NCBI GenBank assembly: GCA_947177325.1
Contig: CAMWUH010000109.1
Location: forward strand, 1 to 7,110
Length of the DNA stretch: 7,110 bases
DNA from: an uncultured Bacteroidales bacterium
GTDB lineage: Bacteria > Bacteroidota > Bacteroidia > Bacteroidales > Muribaculaceae
Direction of reading: 5' to 3'
The notes beneath the pieces are model-generated. The model was not told the DNA's origin and made no database searches. It was given only the letters and a program-made list of their open reading frames with translations. The translations under genes were made by a program, and so were the position numbers. This document shows, one piece after another, positions 1 through 5,207 of this stretch (positions within the stretch are counted from its first letter, which is position 1; each line of letters begins with the position of its first letter).

Positions 1-1
1 A

Positions 2-349
2 CGCTTTTCTATACATGCCCTGTGCTCCAGCAACTTCATTCTTCCTAAACACGGGGAAACAAAATACTACAACAGAACAGTCAATATAGGCGGAGGCGTT
101 GGATTTGAATTATTTCCAAGAGACATTAACGATCGTAATATCTTTGAAGCAAGAGCAACAGTTACTACAAGTCTGGGATCCAATAATATAAAAAACACGT
201 CATATAGAATTGGTATTAACTGGTACACTCATGGTTTAACAAAGCGGCTCTCACCAATTATTGGGGTAGGATATAATATCAAAACTTTTGCCAATTCCAA
301 CACACATACATACCACGGCATGTATCTTTCTTTTGGCGTAAGATTCTAA
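2..349 (+). CDS. C-terminal part of an outer-membrane beta-barrel protein (5' end outside window)
   Basis: An open frame enters from the left edge and ends at TAA 347-349, giving the last 115 residues of a longer protein. The segment is rich in alternating polar/hydrophobic stretches with Gly and aromatic residues (for example VNIGGGVGFELF near residues 28-38, YRIGINWYTHGL near 68-79, SPIIGVGYNIKTF near 84-96). It finishes in YLSFGVRF. A terminal Phe after an amphipathic strand is the usual C-terminal signature of barrels inserted by the BAM machinery, so I infer an outer-membrane location. The N-terminus, signal peptide and any plug or ligand domain lie outside the window, so the subfamily and substrate cannot be named. 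A strong intrinsic terminator follows about 70 bases downstream, so this is probably the last gene of its transcript. It lies convergent to the minus-strand block, with the IS remnant between. Confidence 0.7.
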   Translation, partial: RFSIHALCSSNFILPKHGETKYYNRTVNIGGGVGFELFPRDINDRNIFEARATVTTSLGSNNIKNTSYRIGINWYTHGLTKRLSPIIGVGYNIKTFANSNTHTYHGMYLSFGVRF

Positions 350-418
350 TATCAATATTAACATCACCTAATTAACGTGAGTTCGACATAAGAAATCGTC
401 CAATCAAAAATAAAACAG

Positions 419-453
419 TCAGCCATTTAGCATGAAACTAAGTGGCTGATTTT
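419..453 (+). terminator. Intrinsic terminator after the outer-membrane protein gene
   Basis: The 12-base arm TCAGCCATTTAG (419-430) pairs with CTAAGTGGCTGA (438-449), with a single G-T wobble and a 7-base loop. TTTT follows at 450-453. An A-rich stretch precedes the stem, but the U-tract is better for plus-strand transcription. It closes the transcript of the upstream barrel gene. Confidence 0.8.
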
Positions 454-522
454 CTTGGGAATCTTACGGAAAATTCGTAAATTTATAGTGACTAATTACA
501 AGATTTACAAAATTTTACCGCT

Positions 523-887
523 ATGATAACTGCAGACAAAATTTTTTACTTCGTTCAAGGACCTCCTGAAATTTTCTGTCTTGCCGATGATTTCTGCAAG
601 TATTTTTCTGCAGAACTTAAAAAACATCAACTCAGCGATGGCAAAGTCCACCGAAATAAAGTCGGGAGGCTATCAGATACCGAGGTCATAACAATACTGA
701 TACTCTTCCATACAGGAGGATACCAATACCTCAACACTTCTACACTCAGTATGTCTGCAAACACCTCACCTACTTGTTCCCCAATAAAGTGTCATACAAC
801 CGATTTGTGGAACTGCAGATGAAAGCGCAGATGAAAGTAGTGTTCCTGGAAACTTTCCACAAATTTTTCCATGTGAAATTTTGTTAG
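523..887 (+). pseudogene. Frameshifted, truncated IS982-family transposase remnant
   Basis: The frame starting at ATG 523 begins MITADK and continues IFCLADDFCKYF, then HRNKVGRLSDTEVITILILF. This is the conserved N-terminal pattern of IS982-type transposases as I recall it. After LFHTGGYQYL the homologous reading jumps to another frame at about 733-735: the frame at 735-887 reads HFYTQYVCKHLTYLFPNKVS and then YNRFVELQMKA, which matches the family, while the original frame turns to nonsense and stops at 822. One base (probably an A, giving CTC AAA CAC) has been lost. Family members are about 300 residues and carry a DDE catalytic core; here the similarity fades around 825-840 and the frame stops at TAG 885-887, so the catalytic half is absent. 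A 12-bp tandem duplication lies near that point (815-838). FYFVQGPP after MITADKI also looks like an insertion relative to the family. I could not define terminal inverted repeats. The protein is dead. Confidence 0.8.
815..838 (+). repeat. 12-bp tandem duplication in the transposase remnant
   Basis: GCAGATGAAAGC (815-826) is followed directly by GCAGATGAAAGT (827-838), 11 of 12 identical. In the restored frame this duplicates the residues QMKA/QMKV. It lies where similarity to the transposase family fades, consistent with replication slippage or repair at a deletion junction. Confidence 0.75.
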
Positions 888-910
888 TTCATATAAAAAT
901 ATTAAATTTG
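879..910 (+). promoter_or_regulatory. Bacteroidota-type promoter for a candidate small RNA
   Basis: A -33 element TTTTG (879-883) and a -7 element TAAATTTG (903-910), which matches TAnnTTTG, are separated by 19 bases, the expected spacing for the primary sigma factor of this phylum. The -33 element overlaps the last codons of the transposase remnant. Transcription should begin near 915-917. No open reading frame of note follows, but a structured segment and terminator do. Confidence 0.6.
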
Positions 911-915
911 TACCC

Positions 916-1018
916 GAAACAGTGCCCGTATAGGCTTCTTTTTGAGAATGTCGCTATATCTGCACTATAATAAGGATGTCAAGGCACCCGGCTTATGCTT
1001 GAGGTGCCTTACTTTTTT
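916..1018 (+). ncRNA. Candidate small non-coding RNA of about 100 nt (family not recognised)
   Basis: The segment lies between a good promoter (879-910) and an intrinsic terminator (981-1018). The predicted RNA folds well. AGTGC (921-925) pairs with GCACT (962-966). After a small internal loop, GTATAG (928-933) pairs with CTATAT (954-959, one G-U pair), and TTCT (936-939) pairs with AGAA (945-948) at the tip. This makes one long, bulged hairpin of about 46 nt. A single-stranded AU-rich linker then leads to the terminator hairpin. I see no start codon followed by a useful frame. A long bulged hairpin plus terminator would suit a regulatory RNA, and a 6S-like RNA is possible, but the segment is shorter than a typical 6S RNA and I cannot assign a family. 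The boundaries and transcription are inferred. Confidence 0.45.
981..1018 (+). terminator. Intrinsic terminator of the candidate small RNA
   Basis: AAGGCACC (981-988) pairs perfectly with GGTGCCTT (1003-1010) across a 14-base loop. AC and six T residues (1013-1018) follow. There is no plus-strand gene immediately upstream other than the dead transposase, so the terminator implies a transcript started in this interval. Confidence 0.75.
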
Positions 1019-1101
1019 ATGTTTCAAGTTTTTACTCGCAACATAGTGCAATTTTGAAAAAATATTGGCGCATAGTAAAAACCCTATGTATTCAAAAAAA
1101 A

Positions 1102-1109
1102 TATCTTTG
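1102..1109 (+). promoter_or_regulatory. Orphan -7 box facing the 3' end of mgtE
   Basis: TATCTTTG matches the TAnnTTTG consensus exactly, but no TTTG or TTG sits 19-22 bases upstream. Instead an inverted repeat, CATAG (1071-1075) / CTATG (1084-1088), covers the place of the -33 element and could be an operator. A second inverted repeat, TTGCAG (1107-1112) / CTGCAA (1124-1129), overlaps the expected start of transcription. The only downstream frame (ATG 1129 to 1341) runs antisense through mgtE and is probably not a gene. Confidence 0.35.
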
Positions 1110-1194
1110 CAGAAAAAACAAAACTGCAATGGAAAATAACCCTTATGTTGGGGAACCGGGTCTTAATAATTTAATTGGAGTCTCTCTGCTGCCG

Positions 1195-2556
1195 TTAACC
1201 CAGCAGGCCGAGAAGCCAGGTGGAGATGTAAACGTAGATGATGAGGCCCACGATGTCGTTGGAGATTTGAATAAAGGGGCCGGTGGCAAGCGCGGGGTTA
1301 ATCTTGAATTTCTCAAGCGTCAGCGGCACTATGGAGCCTAACAGTGTGGCAAACATCACGACTATAAACAGCGAAGTGGCCACAGATAGCGTGACGGCTA
1401 AATTATCAGGCAGCATCAACAGGTTGTAGGCCAATATGACTGAGGATATTATAATGGCGTTGATAAAGCCTACGCGAACTTCCTTCCAAAGTTGCTTGCC
1501 AAATTCTTTAATGCTTAGCGAACCGTTGGCCAAGCCTTGCACTACGATGGCCGAGGCCTGCACGCCTACGTTACCTCCGGTGCCGCCAATGATGGGGATG
1601 AAAAGCGCCAAGGCAGTGACGGCTTCAATCTGTGCCTGGAAATTGGTCAGAATAAGTGAGGCAAGAATTCCGGAGCCTATGCCGATAAGGAGCCAGGGGA
1701 TGCGGGCTTTGGTCTGGGCCCAGACGGAGTCGTCGGCGTCGACGTCGCTCGACAAACCTGAAGCCAATTGGTAGTCGCGCTCCGATGATTCGCGCACCTG
1801 GTCCATAACGTCGTCGACTGTGATTTGACCGACGAGGCGACCAATGGAGTCGATAACCGGCATCGCCACAAGGTCATATTTCTCAAAGTCGAGCGCCACC
1901 TCGTCGATAGGCATATCAGCTTTGACGGCCACGGGGTCGGTCTCCATGATATGCTTGATTTTCGACACTGAGGGGTGGGTTATCAGTGTTTTCATCGGGA
2001 GGATGCCGCGCAGGCGGTCGTCGTTGTCGACCACGTAGACGTAGTAGATGTCGTCCATCTCCTCGGCCTGCATGCGCATTTGCTTGATACATTCGGGCAT
2101 TGACCAGTTTTCGTTGACCACAATCATCTCGGTGCCCATCAAGCCGCCGGCAGTGTCTTCATCATATTTCAGAAGGTCGATGATGTCGCCGGCTTGCTCC
2201 ACGTCGTCGATGTGCGACAGCACTTCTTCGCGGTCTTCTTCGTCGAGCTCCTGGATGAGGTCAACTGCCTCGTCGGTGTCGAGGTAGTCGATATATTGCT
2301 TGGCTATTTCCTGGGCAGACATTCCCTCCAGCAGTTTGTGGCGGTCTTCTTCGTCGAGCTCCATCAACACGGCGGCGCGCGTCTCCTCGTCGAGCAGTTT
2401 GAAGAGATATTCAGCCTGGTCAACGTTGAGGTCTTGGTAGAGCTCGGCCACGTCGGCGGGGTGCATGTCCTGCAGCTCGGCGCGCGCGGCGTCTTCGTCG
2501 GCACGCGCTATGATGTCGCGAATGTTGTCGAGATATTCTTCGGTAAATTCCTTCAT
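1195..2556 (-). CDS. mgtE: Magnesium channel/transporter MgtE
   Basis: A 453-residue inner-membrane protein that conducts Mg2+ down its gradient and is gated by cytosolic Mg2+. In order: an acidic helical N domain (about 1-130, with repeated LDEEDR motifs); a pair of CBS domains (about 138-260, starting after DTAGGLM at 134-140, with DYLVA-like and VDDV motifs); a linker; and five membrane segments at roughly 287-306, 312-335, 361-384, 387-411 and 424-450. The conserved GGTGGNVGVQ (324-333) and the pore Asp in NDIVGL (D434, equivalent to the Asp in TM5 of the Thermus protein) are present. Length agrees with the family (about 450). I chose ATG 2556 (MKEFTEEYL). A frame extension up to 2652 adds 32 Pro/His/Ser-rich residues that overlap the end of rsmA and match nothing in the family. 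It follows rsmA by 79 bases with no promoter seen, so an rsmA-mgtE transcript is likely. I see no Mg2+ riboswitch in the gap, and no convincing terminator after the stop. Confidence 0.95.
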   Translation of the reverse strand: MKEFTEEYLDNIRDIIARADEDAARAELQDMHPADVAELYQDLNVDQAEYLFKLLDEETRAAVLMELDEEDRHKLLEGMSAQEIAKQYIDYLDTDEAVDLIQELDEEDREEVLSHIDDVEQAGDIIDLLKYDEDTAGGLMGTEMIVVNENWSMPECIKQMRMQAEEMDDIYYVYVVDNDDRLRGILPMKTLITHPSVSKIKHIMETDPVAVKADMPIDEVALDFEKYDLVAMPVIDSIGRLVGQITVDDVMDQVRESSERDYQLASGLSSDVDADDSVWAQTKARIPWLLIGIGSGILASLILTNFQAQIEAVTALALFIPIIGGTGGNVGVQASAIVVQGLANGSLSIKEFGKQLWKEVRVGFINAIIISSVILAYNLLMLPDNLAVTLSVATSLFIVVMFATLLGSIVPLTLEKFKINPALATGPFIQISNDIVGLIIYVYISTWLLGLLG

Positions 2557-2635
2557 TGTGGAGTGATGATTGGCTATGTGAAGGGGGATATTTTGGGAGT
2601 GCCGGGACACCGGGCGGTTAGGGGGGGCGGAGTGA

Positions 2636-3424
2636 TTAGCGGAGCGAGGCAATGAAGTTGGTCAGCTCAATAAATTGGGCTACTGAAAGCTGCTCGGGGC
2701 GCAGGCCCATCATGGGATTATCAGCCAGGGCGGCAACTTTTTCGGCCGGGATAAGGGGGCGGACTGAGTTGCGGAGAGTTTTGCGGCGTTGGCCGAATGT
2801 GGTTTTCACCACGATTTTAAACAATCGCTCATCGCAACCGAGGTCAGTCACCGCATTGCGGGTCAGCTTCACCACGCCCGACTTTACTTTGGGGGGTGGA
2901 TTGAAAACGTTTTCCGACACGGTGAAGAGATATTCAACGTCAAACCACGATTGCAACAGCACCGACAATATGCCTCGCGCTTTTGTACCCTCGGGGGCAG
3001 CCAATCGCTCGGCAACTTCTCGTTGCAACATTCCGGAGCACACCTCAACGCGGTCTTTATAGTCGAGCACGTGGAAGAATATCTGCGATGATATGTTGTA
3101 GGGATAGTTGCCTATAACGGCAATTTTTTCCGCATCCGGGAACAGCTCATTGAGGTTGAGCTTGAGAAAGTCGCCGTCGATAATGTTGCCATGCAGGGCG
3201 GGGTAGTGGGCATTGAGCCACTCAATGCTCTCGCCGTCGACCTCCACCACTTTGAGCGGAGCCTGGCGTTCAAGCAAATATTTGGTGAGCATGCCCATGC
3301 CGGGACCTACCTCGACCGTGGGCATCCGGGCCACGGAGTCGAGCGTAGCGGCTATGCGGGCCGCTGTGGGTTCGTCGGTCAGGAAGTGTTGTCCGAGAGC
3401 TTTCTTAGGTTTTACTTTATCCAT
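2636..3424 (-). CDS. rsmA: 16S rRNA dimethyladenosine transferase RsmA (KsgA)
   Basis: A cytoplasmic SAM-dependent methyltransferase that dimethylates the two adjacent adenosines in the helix 45 loop of 16S rRNA, a late quality-control step in 30S assembly. The 262 residues match the family length. KKALGQHFL (7-15) is the family's N-terminal signature. VEVGPGMGMLT (37-47) is the SAM-binding motif I, EVD (61-63) the acidic motif II, DGDFLKL (83-89) motif III, and NYPYNISS (106-113) is the catalytic motif IV, usually NLPYNIS, here with Tyr for Leu. NPPPKVKSGVV (175-185) and FGQRRKTLRN (210-219) are the expected C-terminal motifs. ATG 3424 is preferred: an in-frame TTG at 3448 would extend the protein by 8 residues but lies inside the predicted -7 box (3446-3453). 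First gene of a likely two-gene unit with mgtE. Confidence 0.96.
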   Translation of the reverse strand: MDKVKPKKALGQHFLTDEPTAARIAATLDSVARMPTVEVGPGMGMLTKYLLERQAPLKVVEVDGESIEWLNAHYPALHGNIIDGDFLKLNLNELFPDAEKIAVIGNYPYNISSQIFFHVLDYKDRVEVCSGMLQREVAERLAAPEGTKARGILSVLLQSWFDVEYLFTVSENVFNPPPKVKSGVVKLTRNAVTDLGCDERLFKIVVKTTFGQRRKTLRNSVRPLIPAEKVAALADNPMMGLRPEQLSVAQFIELTNFIASLR

Positions 3425-3445
3425 GGCGTCAATTATTTTATTATG

Positions 3446-3453
3446 CAAAGTTA
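3446..3453 (-). promoter_or_regulatory. -7 box of the rsmA promoter
   Basis: Read on the minus strand this is TAACTTTG, a full match to TAnnTTTG and the same octamer as before guaA. A possible -33 TTG lies at 3476-3478, 22 bases upstream, slightly long. Transcription would begin near 3440, leaving a leader of about 16 bases before ATG 3424. The box rules out the upstream TTG start. Confidence 0.55.
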
Positions 3454-3508
3454 ATCAACAATTTGAGATTATCAGCAACGGCGTGCAATAAAAGTTACGG
3501 TTGAGAAG

Positions 3509-4387
3509 CTAAAAAGTGATATTCATGCTGAATCCGAAGGCTGTGCCGCCACCGCGCACCGGCGTCATTGTCGGTTGCAGATGAATTTGGGTTTGCGAAG
3601 CTGAGTGGCGTTGTTTCCAGCCGTGGGCGTCGTTGCCGCGGAAATAGCCAAGACATTCGTTGACCGGGTCGAGCAGGAAGGCTATGGGGTAGCCGAGCCA
3701 TTTGGTGCCGAGCACTTCATAGTCGTGCTCAACGATGTAGCGCTTGGCGATGTAAAAGGCTTCGCCGAGAATTAAGCCACCCATTGGGGTGATTACGAGG
3801 TCTTGCCATGACGGCCGTTCCATGAATGCCTCGATACCATATTCCCAGAACACCGTCGAGACGGCGAAGCTGTAAAGCCATGATTGCCACAGATTGAAGC
3901 CCTGAGAGCGAGCGCTCATATAGTAGGCGGCTCCGGCATAGGGGTGGAGGCAGTAATTGAAAATGGCGTTATCTTCATCGAAGTGAGGTCCGTGCTTGAC
4001 ATTGTCGAAGTAGCGCTGAAACATCGGTGTGCCGCTCCACTCTTTTTTATTCCAGGCTGTGGCCTCTTCAGGCAGTGCCGACAGAACCACCAGAGTAGTT
4101 ATGCCGCCGCCAAACAACACGGCTGTGTTAGCTGCCAGCCGACGATAGTTAGGATAGGATGCATTGATGGAGTAGGGCTCATCGTAGATTGAGTGGACCA
4201 CCTTTTTATTGGACTGCTGCTCAAAGAGAGGCGCGATAACGTCGTGAGTTGCCTGCACGGTGTCGAGCGCGGTGTCTGCTCCAATGAGCAGGCGGTCAGC
4301 TATTTGAGCTGAAGCTCCGGCGGTGGTGAGTAAGAGAGCTAACAGTAGAGCTGTTAAGCGAATCGGAGAGAGAGATAGCGTTTTCAT
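3509..4387 (-). CDS. Exported DUF3943-like envelope protein of unknown function
   Basis: A 292-residue protein with a clear signal peptide: MKTLSLSPIR, a Leu/Ala-rich core (about 11-22), and a likely cleavage after ASA near residue 27. A second hydrophobic stretch covers about 86-106. The centre carries the pattern HPYAGAAYYMSAR (148-160), then STVFWEYGIEA (177-187), PSWQDLVITPMGG (192-204) and LGEAFY (207-212). I recognise this as the DUF3943 signature, a Bacteroidota-rich family of unknown function. The protein ends in FGFSMNITF, an outer-membrane-style C-terminus, so an outer-membrane or periplasm-facing location is inferred. The clustered His, Trp, Glu and Asp residues look conserved enough to be a binding or active site, but nothing here identifies a reaction. 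The start at 4387 is supported by the immediate signal peptide. I see no full TAnnTTTG box upstream; a 15-bp tandem repeat sits 39-68 bases before the start. rsmA follows 84 bases downstream with its own promoter. Confidence 0.8.
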   Translation of the reverse strand: MKTLSLSPIRLTALLLALLLTTAGASAQIADRLLIGADTALDTVQATHDVIAPLFEQQSNKKVVHSIYDEPYSINASYPNYRRLAANTAVLFGGGITTLVVLSALPEEATAWNKKEWSGTPMFQRYFDNVKHGPHFDEDNAIFNYCLHPYAGAAYYMSARSQGFNLWQSWLYSFAVSTVFWEYGIEAFMERPSWQDLVITPMGGLILGEAFYIAKRYIVEHDYEVLGTKWLGYPIAFLLDPVNECLGYFRGNDAHGWKQRHSASQTQIHLQPTMTPVRGGGTAFGFSMNITF

Positions 4388-4716
4388 AGTGATGAAGATA
4401 GTCGCAGATGACCGAAGTCACTGTAGAGGGGGTTGAAACGGAGAGGGTTGAAACGTAGAATTTTGATAAATTCTTTTTGGGTGTGTTTACCCTTATAACA
4501 AATTTCTGCTCCATTTTGTCGCATCTGTTCCTCAAAAAAATCTCCCGGGCCCCTGTCATTTAGGTAAATAATGTGCATAACTTCTCGCTTCTAAACCTTG
4601 CTTGGTGTCGAAGCTCAGAGCAGTCGGGCGAGTCCATAACTTGCTTAATGCACTTTACCGAAGCAAGCGGGCGATGACATTGAAGTTGCGGACTTTGGAG
4701 TGGCTGCGAACAGGCC
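4388..4716. other. Gene-free stretch between tfoX and the DUF3943 gene
   Basis: This stretch of 329 bases has no frame I accept as a gene. Next to the DUF3943 start it contains the 15-bp tandem repeat (4426-4455) and a small inverted repeat GAATTT/AAATTC (4458-4463/4468-4473). A GC-rich near-palindrome, CCCGGGCCCC, lies around 4544-4553, and TTTAGGTAAATAATGTGCAT follows. On the minus strand, one frame runs open from within tfoX to TAA 4560-4562 and another from 4578 to 4384, but neither resembles a known protein. The 4480-4710 part looks like a dispersed intergenic repeat to me. That is an impression, not a demonstrated match. Neither a tfoX terminator nor a full -7 box for the downstream gene was found. 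Confidence 0.5.
4426..4455. repeat. 15-bp tandem direct repeat upstream of the DUF3943 gene
   Basis: GAGGGGGTTGAAACG (4426-4440) is followed directly by GAGAGGGTTGAAACG (4441-4455), 14 of 15 identical. On the minus strand it ends 39 bases before the ATG at 4387, in the leader or promoter region. It may be paired protein-binding sites or a simple slippage duplication. The copy nearer tfoX plus two bases reads TACGTTTC on the minus strand, one base off a -7 box. Confidence 0.7.
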
Positions 4717-5031
4717 TTATTTCTTCTTTTTCTTGGGCAACGGTAACGCTTCCCAAAGAATGGAAATAACCTCTCTCGCTTTGCGTTGGTCAGAAAAGTC
4801 AAGTATATAACCCTCCTTAGCTCCCTCATAAGCGCATCCTGTTTCAGCGTCTGCCATTAGTGGCGTGATGCAATCAAGTTTCTTGATGAAAGCATTATTG
4901 TCACAAGCAGTGATAACGCATTTTTCATTGACGTAGATAACGTAATCGCCCATCATCTTGCGAGAGCGGACTTCTCCAAGCGGAGCGAGGACTTCACAAA
5001 TGAAGTCAATATATTCAGGAGTACAAGCCAT
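4717..5031 (-). CDS. TfoX/Sxy N-terminal domain protein
   Basis: A small cytoplasmic protein of 104 residues. The order YIDFICEVLAPLGEV (7-21), RSRKMMGDYVIYVNEKCV (22-39) and later AYEGAKEGYILDFSDQ (67-82) followed by an amphipathic helix fits the stand-alone TfoX N-terminal domain. In that family, R(R/K)MFGGYGIY-type motifs are normal; here the motif reads RKMMGDYVIY. Full-length TfoX/Sxy proteins, which induce competence in gammaproteobacteria, carry a second C-terminal domain that is missing here, so a competence role should not be assumed. The C-terminus is a basic PKKKKK tail, which could contact nucleic acid or simply be disordered. ATG 5031 is chosen because the domain begins immediately. 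A strong promoter ends only 4 bases before this ATG, which predicts a leaderless or nearly leaderless transcript. Monocistronic by appearance: guaA upstream ends in its own terminator. Confidence 0.82.
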   Translation of the reverse strand: MACTPEYIDFICEVLAPLGEVRSRKMMGDYVIYVNEKCVITACDNNAFIKKLDCITPLMADAETGCAYEGAKEGYILDFSDQRKAREVISILWEALPLPKKKKK

Positions 5032-5035
5032 AGCA

Positions 5036-5066
5036 CAAATGTAAATATAATCCCGGAAATTTCAAA
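5036..5066 (-). promoter_or_regulatory. tfoX-domain gene promoter (predicts a leaderless mRNA)
   Basis: On the minus strand, TTTG (5063-5066) is followed after 19 bases by TACATTTG (5036-5043), a full match to the Bacteroidota consensus at ideal spacing. The -7 box ends 4 bases before the A of ATG 5031, so transcription is expected to start at or next to the start codon. Confidence 0.65.
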
Positions 5067-5083
5067 GGAATACCTCAAAATCC

Positions 5084-5114
5084 TTGCCACGGCTCCGCAG
5101 CTGATATATATTTG
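5084..5114 (+). promoter_or_regulatory. Plus-strand promoter divergent from tfoX
   Basis: TTG (5084-5086), a 20-base spacer and TATATTTG (5107-5114) match the consensus. It is back to back with the tfoX promoter. Its transcript would start near 5120 and meet the hairpin and T-run at 5135-5167 almost at once, so it has no gene of its own. Confidence 0.4.
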
Positions 5115-5127
5115 TGGAATTGTATAC

Positions 5128-5167
5128 AAAAAAAGCAGCAACCTGGAAAGAGCCGCTGCTTTTTTTT
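5128..5167 (-). terminator. guaA terminator, apparently bidirectional
   Basis: GCAGC (5135-5139) pairs with GCTGC (5155-5159). The stem extends into seven A residues on one side (5128-5134) and eight T residues on the other (5160-5167). Both strands therefore show a hairpin followed by a U-run. On the minus strand it begins about 40 bases after the guaA stop. Confidence 0.85.
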
Positions 5168-5207
5168 GTTATTTCAGTCGATTAGCGTCAAAATAGCGGA
5201 GGAAGTG

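Noticed and set aside
1129..1341. Short plus-strand frame starting 20 bases after the TATCTTTG box
   Set aside because: Most of it is antisense to the conserved C-terminus of mgtE and the peptide has no recognisable feature. Kept only as part of the orphan-promoter finding.
2557..2635. Possible Mg2+ riboswitch (M-box or ykoK-like) before mgtE
   Set aside because: The 79-base gap is too short for such an element and shows no matching helices; it contains C-rich spacer only.
2194..2655. Plus-strand open frame of 153 codons
   Set aside because: It is antisense to the acidic N domain of mgtE; the repetitive Glu/Asp codons create the open frame and no family match is visible.
4479..4492. GGGT/ACCC hairpin as a terminator for tfoX
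   Set aside because: A 4-bp stem more than 200 bases after the stop; too weak to support.
4296..4829. Overlapping minus-strand frames of 60-90 codons between tfoX and the DUF3943 gene
   Set aside because: They overlap flanking genes in the wrong frame, have no promoter or recognised domain, and their composition is Ser/Arg/Cys-rich like untranslated sequence.
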